Shown here piece after piece: positions 35,745 to 45,518 of a DNA stretch of 64,000 nt (positions are counted from its first letter, which is position 1; each line of letters starts with the position of its first letter). The DNA comes from an uncultured Lachnospiraceae bacterium. GTDB lineage: Bacteria; Bacillota_A; Clostridia; Lachnospirales; Lachnospiraceae. Under the pieces are notes generated by a model. The model made no database searches and was not told the origin of the DNA. It saw only the letters and a program-made list of their open reading frames with translations. Location: assembly GCA_951801245.1 (NCBI GenBank), contig CATOMC010000005.1, positions 45,980 through 109,979 of the forward strand, given 5' to 3'. The translations under genes were made by a program, and so were the position numbers.

Positions 35745-36944
35745 ATGCAAAATATACGCAGACAATTTTCCTGCAAGTGGGCAGACAGAAAGAACGGTTC
35801 TTCCCTGCTGTCGGACTGGCTTACATTAAATACAAAAACATGCCGCTTTTTCTATGCATTGACGATATTATACGGCATCTATGTTCTGCCGGTTCTGCTG
35901 GCAGACCGCTTTTATCATGACGATCTGACCAGAAGCCTGCGCGGCGTCACTGGCTGGAATAACGATGCGCGCCCTTTGGCGGAATGGCTCATGAAGTGGC
36001 TCTGCGGCGGTTTCCCCATAGGGGACATTTCTCCGCTTCCGCTGCTATTATCCGTCGTATTATTGTCCTATGTTATGACTTTATATGTGAAACAAAGCCT
36101 TCCCGGCCGCCTCGCACACTGGAAAGTCTTTTGCTTTTCCGGCGTGATGTGTATGATTATGCTCATGACATACCAGCCCTGCAGCGGAGTCTACATTTGC
36201 CTCTGTATGCTGGAACTGTTGTTTATGATACTGTCCTGCTCCCTTGACCTGCCCAGGCTTATCGTCTCGCTCTGGGCGGTGACATCACCCCCATTGATGC
36301 TGTTTTACAGAATTATAAAAGTTTTACCGTCCTTGTCCGCGATTATACAGCCGGGGTACCCATTGTGCCGGCTTTTATGCTCGCTGCCGGCGGTATGATC
36401 CTCCTTCTTGCAGGCATATGGAAAACAAAGAAGACAGGGCGCTTTCTTGGGATTGTTTATGTCCTTTGCCTGCCGGTTCTGGTTCTGGCCGGGTGTCTTT
36501 CGCCCCTGCTTGTCCTGCAGCCGACTTTCTTTACCATAAGTACTCATACGTTGATTGCTCTGTGCGGTTTTGGCGCATGGGCGGGGATCATGCCATGTTT
36601 CCTGTCGGAGAAATTCCGCCGCCTGACATTTCTTCTGGCAGTGCCCTGTATCCTATTTGGCTTTACCTTTTCCTATACTTACGGCAATGCCTTAAAGAGT
36701 CAAAAACAATATGAAGAATATATGGCCTACAACATCGTTCACGATATCGAAACCTTAAATGCTGATGGAGAATTCCTCTTATCTGGGCGGCGCATTGTTG
36801 TCCCATTATATGCAGGCAGAACTGCAATTTGCAGATATGACACCGGAAGATAAAATGCTGTTGGAGACAGGCAGTCCAATCCTGCACAACGCCATTTATT
36901 CCTGTTATTGCAGTCAGGACAAAATCATTATTCATTTTCATTAA
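35745..36944 (+). pseudogene. Frameshifted GtrII-like glucosyltransferase gene
   Basis: Three pieces in shifting frames make up one membrane protein resembling GtrII-type (O-antigen glucosyl) GT-C enzymes. The first frame (35745 to about 36250) has the first helix followed by RFYHDDLTRS, the acidic active-site-like motif. The second (about 36250 to 36780) continues with helices and AYNIVHDIETLN. The third (to 36944) has YMQAELQFADMTPEDK. The frame shifts lie near 36250 and 36780. AAAGGGG precedes the ATG at 35745, so translation would start normally and stop early. A sequencing error cannot be excluded, since the pieces fit without large loss. Confidence 0.75.
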
Positions 36945-36993
36945 ATAGCATTTTTCTATACAAAATATCAGAGCGCACAGAGGGAGATCAAAC

Positions 36994-38439
36994 ATGTTAT
37001 TTCATTCCATATCCTTTGCTGTTTTTCTTATCATCGTTTTTATGTTATACCGCCTCGTACCGCACAGGCTTCGCTGGGTCTTTTTGCTGCTTGCCAGCTA
37101 CGCCTTCTATATGAATCTGCACATCAGTTACGGATTGCTGCTGTTTGCAACCACACTGTTGACTTATGTGATGGCGATACAATTGGAAAAGGCTGATACC
37201 GCAGCCCGGAAAAGACGGTGCCTCCTTAGCGGTATCCTGCCGCTCATCCTGATACTGCTTTTCTTGAAGACAGCATCCCCCCTGATCGACAGAGTAAATA
37301 CCCTGATCGATGCGGGACGGCTGTCCATGCAGCCGCTCACGGTGCGGATCCTGCTGCCTGCGGGTGTGTCCTTTTACTTCTTCCAGTCCATGGGATATCT
37401 GATCGACGTCTACAAAGGGAAGATTCACGCGGAGAGACATTTCGGTTTCTATGCGCTGTTTGTCTCTTTCTTCCCGCAGCTTCTGGCCGGCCCTATCGGC
37501 AGAGCCGACAGCCTTCTGCCGCAGTATAAGAAAGAACGGCCTTTTGACTATGACAATGTGACTTACGGCCTGAAACTGATGGCCTGGGGATACTTTAAGA
37601 AACTGGTGATTGCCGATGTGTTTGCCACGGTGGTGGACAAGGTATACAACCAGCCCTACAGCTATGTAGGTCTTGTTTTTATCATCGTCACCGTGATGTT
37701 CGCCATCGAGATCTACTGTGATTTCTCCGGCTACTCGGATATTGCGGTAGGCTGTGCGAAGCTTTTTGGCATTGACCTGATGACCAACTTCAAAAGTCCC
37801 TATTTTTCCTTTTCCATCAAGGAATTCTGGAGCCGATGGCATATCTCCCTCTCCACCTGGTTCCGGGACTATGTCTATATTCCCCTTGGCGGAAACCGGG
37901 TGGGAAAATGGCGCCACTGCCTGAATCTGATGATCACTTTCCTGGTCAGCGGTTTCTGGCACGGAAGCAACCTCACATATCTCTTCTGGGGCGGTATCCA
38001 CGGGCTTTTACAGATTATCGAGACTCTGATTTACCCGAAGAAGCGCAGGGGGCAGAGCGTAGTCCGCAAGAAACACTGGTGGCAGTTACCGGTCACCTTC
38101 TTGCTTCTGTGTTTTACCTGGATTTTCTTCAGGGCCAACACCATACAAGATGCTTTCTGGGTCATCCAGAAGCTCTTCTGGGATGCTTCCCGGCCGTTCA
38201 ACTACTTAAAGACGGCCGCAATCTGTCTGGATATGCCCTATATTACCATGGCCGGTATGTTCCTGTCGGCCATCCTACTGGGCATTTATGACTGGATTTC
38301 CTTAAAGCAGGACGTAATCCGGCTGATCTCCCGTCAAAAATGCTTTGTGCGCTGGCCCGTTTACGTTCTTTTGCTAGTGGTGATCGCCTTGTTCTCCAAC
38401 AAAGGAATCGCCACGGAATTTATTTATTTCCAATTCTAG
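36994..38439 (+). CDS. MBOAT family O-acyltransferase (alginate O-acetylase-like)
   Basis: A 481-residue polytopic protein of the MBOAT family. Motifs include FDSPY-like FKSPYFSF with EFWSRWHI, the loop RDYVYIPLGGNR, and LVSGFWHGSN with the conserved His; WGGIHG follows. Its N-terminus and the conserved CDFSGYSD segment match AlgI/PatA-like proteins. AGGGAG lies 7 nt before the ATG. The SGNH partner gene follows at 20 bp, a classical acetyltransferase pair. Confidence 0.9.
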   Translation: MLFHSISFAVFLIIVFMLYRLVPHRLRWVFLLLASYAFYMNLHISYGLLLFATTLLTYVMAIQLEKADTAARKRRCLLSGILPLILILLFLKTASPLIDRVNTLIDAGRLSMQPLTVRILLPAGVSFYFFQSMGYLIDVYKGKIHAERHFGFYALFVSFFPQLLAGPIGRADSLLPQYKKERPFDYDNVTYGLKLMAWGYFKKLVIADVFATVVDKVYNQPYSYVGLVFIIVTVMFAIEIYCDFSGYSDIAVGCAKLFGIDLMTNFKSPYFSFSIKEFWSRWHISLSTWFRDYVYIPLGGNRVGKWRHCLNLMITFLVSGFWHGSNLTYLFWGGIHGLLQIIETLIYPKKRRGQSVVRKKHWWQLPVTFLLLCFTWIFFRANTIQDAFWVIQKLFWDASRPFNYLKTAAICLDMPYITMAGMFLSAILLGIYDWISLKQDVIRLISRQKCFVRWPVYVLLLVVIALFSNKGIATEFIYFQF

Positions 38440-38459
38440 TATTGCAAGGAGGAACCAAT

Positions 38460-39419
38460 ATGCACAGAAAACAAACCATACTGAAATTCATTATAAAATG
38501 TATTGCCATCCCGGCGGCGGCTGTGCTCATTATTTTTCTTCTGAATATCCCTTATCGGAAGATTGACGATGAGAAATACCGGGATCTGTGGAATCTGCGG
38601 ATGCTGGGTAATCAGATCCAAGAGGTGGAAATTGCCAACGTAGGAAGTTCCCACGGCGCCTATAACTTTACCTATGAATTGTTCGAGGAGAGGGGTTACA
38701 CCTGCTTTAATTTCGGCAATGCCAGTCAGACTTATACTTACGATCTGGCACTTTTAAAAGAATACGGAAATTATCTTGATCAGCAATGTATTCTGTTTAT
38801 TCCGGTCTCTTACTTCTCTTTCAATAATGAGACCGTGAATGAGACGGAAGCCCAGGCTCTTAGCGTCAAATACTATCACTGTCTGTCTCCTCAGAATATA
38901 CCGGATTATGACCCCTATACAGATATCGTGACCACAAGGCTGCCCATCCTGTCTGCGGGAGAAGATATCCTGAAACTGTTTCCAGATCTGAACCTGGCCC
39001 TTAAAGTGCAGGCCGCAGAAGGCGAAGGCAACGGCATCAATGTGGAAGAGTTTGCCGACAGGGCAAGACAGCGCTACGAAAGGCATTTTGAAGGCAAAGA
39101 CGAATACTTCATGCCCACAAGAATTGAGGAACTTTATGCCATCATTGACTACTGCCAGAATCACGAGGTCATTCCGGTTCTGATCACCACGCCGTTCTCG
39201 CAGTATTATACCGATCTGATATCCGAGGAATTCCTGCAGGAATTTCAGGGCATCGTTCGGCAGATTGCATCTGACACCAATGTCAGTTACTATGATTATT
39301 CCCATGACGAGAGATTCCAGTCCCATCTGGAATACTTTTCAGATTCAGACCATCTGAACGAAGAAGGCAAAACCTATTTTATGGAAATCCTGTCAGAAGA
39401 AGTGGCCGAATTACAATAG
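38460..39419 (+). CDS. SGNH/DltD-like acyltransferase partner
   Basis: A 319-residue protein with one N-terminal helix (about 9-29) and an extracytoplasmic SGNH-like domain. The nucleophile motif is VGSSH (61-65) and the C-terminal DHLNEEG carries the Asp/His pair. It follows the MBOAT gene by 20 bp, so it is the likely transfer subunit. AGGAGG lies 7 nt before the ATG at 38460; the longer frame from 38340 runs inside the MBOAT gene. Its tail overlaps the convergent deacetylase gene by 9 bp. Confidence 0.85.
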   Translation: MHRKQTILKFIIKCIAIPAAAVLIIFLLNIPYRKIDDEKYRDLWNLRMLGNQIQEVEIANVGSSHGAYNFTYELFEERGYTCFNFGNASQTYTYDLALLKEYGNYLDQQCILFIPVSYFSFNNETVNETEAQALSVKYYHCLSPQNIPDYDPYTDIVTTRLPILSAGEDILKLFPDLNLALKVQAAEGEGNGINVEEFADRARQRYERHFEGKDEYFMPTRIEELYAIIDYCQNHEVIPVLITTPFSQYYTDLISEEFLQEFQGIVRQIASDTNVSYYDYSHDERFQSHLEYFSDSDHLNEEGKTYFMEILSEEVAELQ

Positions 39420-40346
39420 GTGGCTGACATGCATGACCGCTTCCTTCTCCACATGCCTGTCTGTAAGTGCATAGAAAGTCTTCACCGCTTCCTCCGCAAT
39501 CTCCGGCGTCACTTCCTCCGGCAGGGTCAGCCCGGGATGAAAGAGTATTTCCAGCGTTCTTCCGTCCCGTTCTGCTTTGCGGATCATCTTCGAATACAAT
39601 TTTCCTATCCTTTCGCTGTCCATGCGGCCGCTCATCACAAGCCCCCACAGATACATCTGCTTCATCCCCCGGGCCGCATAGTACCGGTCCACCTTATGGG
39701 AATAGAGCCACAACAGCCTGTTCTTCACGAAATTAATCGGGCGGTAGGTTCTAAACAGCGAAGGCTTTAAGAGAAATACACCCAGCACTTCTTTGGAATT
39801 TCTGATATAAGTAAGGTCTAAGCCTTCTTCCTTTACCACCTCTAAGACGGCCTCCCACACCACCGGGATCATATGGGCATGCTGATGGCTGTCCAGCCGG
39901 AGTCCCTTCTGTCTGCAGACAATCCCATGCTTTCCGGCAATATCCATGCAGTGGTCAATCGCCTTTTTCGTCCGTTCAATCTGTGCCTTGATTTCCTTCT
40001 TTAGCTGCGCCTTGACCTGGTTTCGTCTGCCAGGCAGATAGGAATACTGAAAAAGGCCGCCCCAGGAAAGTCCCATCAGATCCGAACCCTCTCTCACCAG
40101 AAGCGGCACCTCGCCTTTCCTGGCAAGGCTTCTCCCTTCCACAAAGTCCAGGTGCACCGACATAAGCGGCACAAAAGGAAGCTTCGGAATCTGCTCGAAC
40201 AGCATTTCCATGCACTCCTCAAAGCAGCTCATATTCGGTACAATACTGATGCTGTCCAGCTTTCCGGTGCGCATACATTCCAGCATATCTTTGGAAGTAT
40301 TGACCGTCAATGCATAATCATCCGCATGTATATCTGTCTTCACCAT
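39411..40346 (-). CDS. YdjC/ChbG-like carbohydrate deacetylase
   Basis: A 311-residue cytoplasmic protein of the YdjC family. Metal-binding motifs are HADDY (7-11), the DSHQHAHM segment near 153 and FHPG near 268. These enzymes remove N-acetyl groups from amino sugars or related oligosaccharides. It is the last gene of the long operon beginning at 53219. AAAGG precedes the ATG. It may deacetylate a lipid-linked HexNAc intermediate before further building; the exact substrate is unknown. Confidence 0.85.
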   Translation of the reverse strand: MVKTDIHADDYALTVNTSKDMLECMRTGKLDSISIVPNMSCFEECMEMLFEQIPKLPFVPLMSVHLDFVEGRSLARKGEVPLLVREGSDLMGLSWGGLFQYSYLPGRRNQVKAQLKKEIKAQIERTKKAIDHCMDIAGKHGIVCRQKGLRLDSHQHAHMIPVVWEAVLEVVKEEGLDLTYIRNSKEVLGVFLLKPSLFRTYRPINFVKNRLLWLYSHKVDRYYAARGMKQMYLWGLVMSGRMDSERIGKLYSKMIRKAERDGRTLEILFHPGLTLPEEVTPEIAEEAVKTFYALTDRHVEKEAVMHVSHLL

Positions 40347-40377
40347 AAACTAACCTTTCTTTCACGAAATTCCCACA

Positions 40378-42084
40378 TTACTCCCGCCAGGGTTCTTCCG
40401 TATAGCGGAATCCATCTTTGAAACCATCGCCCCGAAGCTTTAAATGACTCAGTTGATCCGCCTGGGGTGTGGACGGGAACGCCGGATAGCCGATCAGATC
40501 ATCCTCCGGTTCCCAGATGGTCACATTCTCCACCTGCACCTGCACGGCCGGCCAGGCACCGTAAGGCTGTTGTCTCAGCCAAAATGCCGGTTCCAGTGCG
40601 CCCACTTCCTTAATCTTACTGACGAAAAACAGGAGCGTTATAAGCATTGCAGCCGCACCTGCCAAGGTCAGTACGTCCCTCCCGGGTATCCAGGATTTCC
40701 TCTCCCATCCGCCAAGGGCCAGCGCAATGATGACAAAGACATAGACCTGCCCGTAACGGACTAACGGCGCCGCCATCAGCCAGAATACCAGACTCACCAC
40801 ACAGACACCAAGGACTGCGGCATATTCATATTTCTTCTGTACAAAGCTCCTGACCATATTGACCATCACGGTCACCACACACACAGCCCCCACAACCAGC
40901 AAAATCCGATACCCCATACTCTGAGACAGAAACCAATGCGGCATCCAGGCAAATAAGGTGCCCTCATAAGTCTGGGAATAACTTGCCACATCCGTAAACC
41001 CTCTGGCCCACATGGTGAGATTGTACTTACTGTCCTCCAGAAGCACTGCAGGATCCATCTTCCAGTCCACCCTAAAGAGGTCGATCCCCGCGTAAGGGTA
41101 CACCAGATAACCGGAAATGATCACATTGCGAATCAGATAAGGAATCACAATGATGACCGCCAAAATCCCGTTCACCATAATCCCCCGCACATCCTTTTTA
41201 CGGATCAGAAGGATCAAAGGATACAATACCAGAATCACGATCGCCGCCGCCGAAAGTTTCACGGTCAGCGCATAAAATCCAACCAGACAGACATAGCACC
41301 AGGGCGCCGTATCTTTCTCCCCCTGCTCTGTATATTCACACCATTTGGTACAAATATACACGATCAGAAGCATCGCCCAGATATCTGTTCCCGGCGAGGC
41401 AACACTGTAGCGCTTGTTCACCACATAGATTACCATAGCGCACTTGAGGAAGTCTGATGTCTGCCATTTCTCCCTGCCAGGCGTCCTCACTGTGCCAAAG
41501 GCATAGAGCAGCGCGCACAGACTTAAGAAACCGTTCATGGTATGCAGAGACTGCCCTACCAGCCACTCTAAGCTGAAAAGTGCCTGCAGGCACAGAAACG
41601 CACTGTTGTAGGCAAAGCGCATGTGCAGGTTGCCAAGCCCCGGCACCACACCGTATTCCTCAATCCACCGGATGGCCTGGGCATGATATAATCCCGTGTC
41701 ATACTGCCCCGGATCTTGTGTCGTCCACAAGAGTGCGGACACAAAACACAACACCAGAAGCACTATCCTCCACCAGGGCAGTTTCCGCTGTGCTGCACCG
41801 GGCAGCAGATGAGGGCGCTCTCCTGCACGCATATGCCGTACCAGATATACCGTCGTCAGGATAATCCCGATCAGTCCCAGTATAGTACAGGCAATCCCCG
41901 CCACTTTATAGATCACACTGAATAGCTGTGCATAAATCGTCAGGAAAATAATCCCCGTCACGATATAGACATCCGGCCTGCCCATGCACTGCAGATTTTT
42001 CCGGTAGATGAAGTCCACGACTGCCTTTCCGAAAATAAATGCCGCCGCACCGATGAGCAGCCAGGAAAAAACCACTGACAACAT
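40378..42084 (-). CDS. Polytopic membrane protein, LIC_10190-like (GT-C-like)
   Basis: A 568-residue protein with about 12-13 helices. The loop near residue 125 holds QYDTGLYHAQAIRWI followed by GLGNLHMR, a pattern of LIC_10190-type membrane proteins, thought to be GT-C-like because of the acidic residues at the membrane face. The C-terminal part (about 510-568) is extracytoplasmic. It starts 2 bp after the GtrB-like GT2, the usual partner that makes its donor. GAGGA lies before the ATG. Its sugar donor and acceptor are unknown. Confidence 0.75.
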   Translation of the reverse strand: MLSVVFSWLLIGAAAFIFGKAVVDFIYRKNLQCMGRPDVYIVTGIIFLTIYAQLFSVIYKVAGIACTILGLIGIILTTVYLVRHMRAGERPHLLPGAAQRKLPWWRIVLLVLCFVSALLWTTQDPGQYDTGLYHAQAIRWIEEYGVVPGLGNLHMRFAYNSAFLCLQALFSLEWLVGQSLHTMNGFLSLCALLYAFGTVRTPGREKWQTSDFLKCAMVIYVVNKRYSVASPGTDIWAMLLIVYICTKWCEYTEQGEKDTAPWCYVCLVGFYALTVKLSAAAIVILVLYPLILLIRKKDVRGIMVNGILAVIIVIPYLIRNVIISGYLVYPYAGIDLFRVDWKMDPAVLLEDSKYNLTMWARGFTDVASYSQTYEGTLFAWMPHWFLSQSMGYRILLVVGAVCVVTVMVNMVRSFVQKKYEYAAVLGVCVVSLVFWLMAAPLVRYGQVYVFVIIALALGGWERKSWIPGRDVLTLAGAAAMLITLLFFVSKIKEVGALEPAFWLRQQPYGAWPAVQVQVENVTIWEPEDDLIGYPAFPSTPQADQLSHLKLRGDGFKDGFRYTEEPWRE

Positions 42085-42086
42085 GT

Positions 42087-43076
42087 CTATTTATCCTCCT
42101 GCGCATCCTCACGCCAGACAAACGTATCGATAATATATCTCGGCCTGTGTTTGGTCTCCATATAAATCTTGCCCACATATTCCCCGATGATACCAAGGGA
42201 CAGGAGCATGATGCCGCCGATCATCAGCGTCACGACCATGGTCGTGGTATATCCCGGCACATTATTGCCATTGACCCAGTCCACCAGACTGATAATACAC
42301 ATAACAAAGCTGAATATGCATACCAGAAATCCCAGCCCTCCGATCAGGCGCAGCGGCCTGACGCTCATAGACGTAATACCGTCAAGTGCAAGTGTCATCA
42401 TTTTACTCAAGGTATACTTGGAATGTCCCGCTTCCCTTGCTTTTACATCAAAATACACCACATCGGAAGGAAATCCCATTGTGGGAATCAACCCCCGCAG
42501 GAACAGATTCGTCTCCTGATACTCCGAAAGCGCCTCTAAGGCCTTCTTCGACATCAGTCTGTAATCCGCATGATTTGTCATCACGGTACTGCCCAGCATA
42601 TGCATCAGTTGATAATAAGCCGTGGCCGTCGCTTTCTTAAAGATGCTATCGGAGTGTCTGTCATTGCGCACCCCGTAGACCACCTCACAGCCATCCATAT
42701 AGCGGGCCAGGAAATTATCCAGCGCCTCTATATCCTGCTGCAAATCCGCATCTATCGTGACCACCGCATCTGCGTACTGCCTCGCTGTCATCATCCCCGC
42801 CAGGATTGCGCTCTGGTGTCCGTAATTACCCGCAAGACTCACCACCGAAAACATCTGATCGGCCTGTGCGATTTTATGCAGAAGAAGCAGGGTCTTATCC
42901 TTACTGCCGTCATTGACAAACATGATCTTACTGCCCTTTGCGATCTTTCCTTCCCGTTCCAGGCGCTTCATCTTATCGCCCATGACACTGGCGGATTTCT
43001 CCACCACTTCCTCTTCATTATAACAGGGTACTACCAGATAAAGTACCGGTATCTTCCGTTTCTGCATTTCACTCAT
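42087..43076 (-). CDS. GtrB-like polyprenyl-phosphate glycosyltransferase
   Basis: A 329-residue GT2 protein. VVPCYNEEEVV is the N-terminal motif, FVNDGSKDKT follows, and TIDADLQQD is the DXD region. Two C-terminal helices (about 235-260 and 270-292) and the ending GEYVGKIYMETKHRP match GtrB/ArnC-like enzymes that load a sugar onto polyprenyl phosphate. The start is uncertain among 43103, 43088, 43076 and 43067; 43076 is used. It is 2 bp from the LIC_10190-like gene, so the pair probably works together. Confidence 0.85.
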   Translation of the reverse strand: MSEMQKRKIPVLYLVVPCYNEEEVVEKSASVMGDKMKRLEREGKIAKGSKIMFVNDGSKDKTLLLLHKIAQADQMFSVVSLAGNYGHQSAILAGMMTARQYADAVVTIDADLQQDIEALDNFLARYMDGCEVVYGVRNDRHSDSIFKKATATAYYQLMHMLGSTVMTNHADYRLMSKKALEALSEYQETNLFLRGLIPTMGFPSDVVYFDVKAREAGHSKYTLSKMMTLALDGITSMSVRPLRLIGGLGFLVCIFSFVMCIISLVDWVNGNNVPGYTTTMVVTLMIGGIMLLSLGIIGEYVGKIYMETKHRPRYIIDTFVWREDAQEDK

Positions 43077-43163
43077 TCCTATAACCATACTCCCTTCAGC
43101 CATTCCTCCACTCCATCATCCTGCCACATCTTAAGATACCAGCACGCAATGCGTCCACGTACC

Positions 43164-44159
43164 CTACTTCGCATAATACGTCCGATACCACTCCACAAAT
43201 CTGGACAGGCCCTCTTCTATGGAAGTATCCGGTTTGAAATCATAATCCCGCATCAGTTCGCTGACATCCGCATAGGTCTGATATACATCGCCCGGCTGCA
43301 TGGGCAGATATTCCTTTACCGCTGTCTTTCCAAGACACCGTTCCAAAGTCTCCACATACTCCATCAGCTTCACCGGCTTGTTGTTACCGATGTTATAAAT
43401 CTTATAGCGGGCACCTTTTTTGTTCTCGGCCGGCGGATTACAGAGAATATTCTCCACCCCTTCCGTGATGTCGTCAATGTAAGTAAAATCCCTATACATA
43501 TCTCCGTTGTTGTATATCTGAATGGGTTCCCCCGCAAGTATCTTTTTCGTAAACTTAAAATACGCCATATCCGGCCTGCCATAAGGGCCATAGACCGTAA
43601 AAAACCGAAGCCCCGTAACCGGGATATGATATAACTTACTGTAGGCATGAGCCATCAGTTCATTGGATTTCTTAGTCGCCGCATAGAGACTTACCGGCTC
43701 GTCCACCTTATCCTCTGTGGAGAAGGGCACTTTCTCATTCCCGCCGTAGACAGAACTGGAAGAAGCATATACCAGATGCTCCACCGGAAAATACCGGCAT
43801 CCCTCCAGAACATGAAAAAATCCCATCATATTGGATTCCATATAAGCCTGCGGATTATCAATGCTGTACCGGACGCCTGCCTGTGCGCCCAGATTCATCA
43901 CGATCTGCGGTCGGTACTCCTGGAATACACGAAAGACATCCGCATTGTCCGCAAGATCCCCTTTTACAAAAGTATACTTCTCATACTTTTCCAAAAGAGC
44001 CCGCCTGTCCTCCTTAAGCTGCACATCATAATAATCATTCATATTGTCAAAACCGATCACGAAAGCCCCTTTCTCAAGAAGGCTCTTTGACAAGTGGAAG
44101 CCGATAAAGCCCGCGCCGCCGGTGATCAGATATGTTTTGGAAGTATCCAGTTCCTTCAT
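43164..44159 (-). CDS. UDP-glucuronate 4-epimerase
   Basis: A 331-residue NAD-dependent epimerase of the short-chain dehydrogenase family. GGAGFIG (14-20) binds NAD, SSSSVYG (133-139) and YAATK (159-163) supply the catalytic Ser, Tyr and Lys. NDYYDVQLK (41-49) is typical of UDP-glucuronate 4-epimerases (LspL/Cap1J type). It would convert UDP-glucuronate to UDP-galacturonate. AGGA 7 nt upstream favours the start at 44159; 44180 overlaps the previous stop as ATGA and is the alternative. It directly follows the UDP-glucose dehydrogenase gene. Confidence 0.9.
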   Translation of the reverse strand: MKELDTSKTYLITGGAGFIGFHLSKSLLEKGAFVIGFDNMNDYYDVQLKEDRRALLEKYEKYTFVKGDLADNADVFRVFQEYRPQIVMNLGAQAGVRYSIDNPQAYMESNMMGFFHVLEGCRYFPVEHLVYASSSSVYGGNEKVPFSTEDKVDEPVSLYAATKKSNELMAHAYSKLYHIPVTGLRFFTVYGPYGRPDMAYFKFTKKILAGEPIQIYNNGDMYRDFTYIDDITEGVENILCNPPAENKKGARYKIYNIGNNKPVKLMEYVETLERCLGKTAVKEYLPMQPGDVYQTYADVSELMRDYDFKPDTSIEEGLSRFVEWYRTYYAK

Positions 44160-44176
44160 ATGATTATCCTGCCTTT

Positions 44177-45487
44177 TCATCGTCCTATGCTGTAATACTC
44201 TATTCCCGCATCCTCCATGGCCTGCACGCCAAACACATTACGGCCGTCATAGACCAGAGGGTTCTTCATCAATTCTTTAAAGACCTGCGGCTGAATGGCT
44301 CTGATCTCTTTCCATTCCGTAAAGACAAAGCAGATATTGGCGTCCTTAAGTGCCTCCTCAATGCTGTCCACATAGGCGATGCTGCCCCGTCCGTTTTCGC
44401 CTGCCGGATAATGCTTCGCAAAGTTGTTCGCCGCCACCGGATCATAGGCCGTGATCCTTGCGCCGCCCTCTAACAGGAGTTTGACATTATCCAGGGAGGG
44501 CGCTTCCCTTAGATCATCCGTTCCCGGCTTGAACGCCAGACCAAGCGCAGCCACTTTCAGTCCCTGGAACGTGATCATGCGCTGACAAGCTTTCTCATAA
44601 AGTCTCGTCTTCTGAGAGGAGTTCACATCCACTGCCGCCTCAACGGTCTTTAACTGGTACCCATGCTGATGGGCCAGATATTTCAGTGCCTTGGTATCCT
44701 TCGGGAAACAGCTCCCGCCATACCCGATACCGGCCTTTAAGAAATTGGCACCGATCCTGGCATCATAACTCATGCCTTCTGCCACCGCGTCAATATCCGC
44801 CCCCACCAGTTCACACAGATTCGCGATATCATTCATATAAGAAATCTTTAAAGCCAAGAAGTCATTGCAGGCATACTTGATCATCTCCGCGGAACGCCTG
44901 TTGACAGATACAATCGGAAGCCCGAAAGGCTCGTAAATCTCTTTAAGAATTGCCTCTGCCTCCTTGCTCTCTGTCCCGATAATGATACGGGCAGCATGGA
45001 GCGTATCATGCACGGCAGATCCCTGTGCCAGAAATTCCGGATTGGAAGCCACCTCCACTTTCACATCCCGCTCCAAAAAGTCATGAATGAACTGTTCTAC
45101 TTTATCGTTGGTCCCTACCGGCACCGTGGATTTGACCACCACCAGGCAATCCCGCTCCACCGATTCCGCAATCTGTCTGGAAACCGTGGCAATGTAGCTA
45201 AGGTTCGCAGAACCGTCAGGCTGTTCCGGTGTCCCTACCCCGATAAAAATGGCGTCTTTGTCCCGATAGGCACTGCGATAGTCGGTTGTATAATGAAGCC
45301 TGCCCGCCGCATTGTTCTTCTGCATCAGTTCCTGCAGACCCTCCTCATAGATCGGGGTCACACCGGACTCCATCATCTTCACCTTGGCCTCATCCACATC
45401 CACACAGGTGACATCATGGCCTTTTTCCGCAAAACATACCCCCGCTACAAGTCCCACATATCCTGTTCCCGCTACTGCTATTTTCAT
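44177..45487 (-). CDS. ugd: UDP-glucose 6-dehydrogenase
   Basis: A 436-residue cytoplasmic dehydrogenase. GTGYVGL (7-13) binds NAD, NPEFLAQGSA (149-158) and GYGGSCFPKD (255-264) are family motifs with catalytic Cys260. It oxidises UDP-glucose to UDP-glucuronate. Length and motifs are complete. The epimerase gene follows, so the pair makes UDP-glucuronate and UDP-galacturonate for the glycan encoded around it. Related genes are called ugd or tuaD. Confidence 0.95.
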   Translation of the reverse strand: MKIAVAGTGYVGLVAGVCFAEKGHDVTCVDVDEAKVKMMESGVTPIYEEGLQELMQKNNAAGRLHYTTDYRSAYRDKDAIFIGVGTPEQPDGSANLSYIATVSRQIAESVERDCLVVVKSTVPVGTNDKVEQFIHDFLERDVKVEVASNPEFLAQGSAVHDTLHAARIIIGTESKEAEAILKEIYEPFGLPIVSVNRRSAEMIKYACNDFLALKISYMNDIANLCELVGADIDAVAEGMSYDARIGANFLKAGIGYGGSCFPKDTKALKYLAHQHGYQLKTVEAAVDVNSSQKTRLYEKACQRMITFQGLKVAALGLAFKPGTDDLREAPSLDNVKLLLEGGARITAYDPVAANNFAKHYPAGENGRGSIAYVDSIEEALKDANICFVFTEWKEIRAIQPQVFKELMKNPLVYDGRNVFGVQAMEDAGIEYYSIGR

Positions 45488-45518
45488 ATCCTACACCATT
45501 TTCCTTTCGTTTTTATTC

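Noticed and set aside
37045..38001. 318-codon minus-strand frame opposite the MBOAT gene at 36994
   Set aside because: It is soluble-looking shadow sequence rich in His and Gln without motifs; the MBOAT motifs on the plus strand are unambiguous.
38340..38459. Longer N-terminus of the SGNH gene at 38460
   Set aside because: The extra codons lie inside the MBOAT gene and a good AGGAGG precedes the later ATG.
42570..43634. 354-codon plus-strand frame across the GT2 and epimerase genes
   Set aside because: It crosses two well-supported genes on the other strand and has no recognisable domain.
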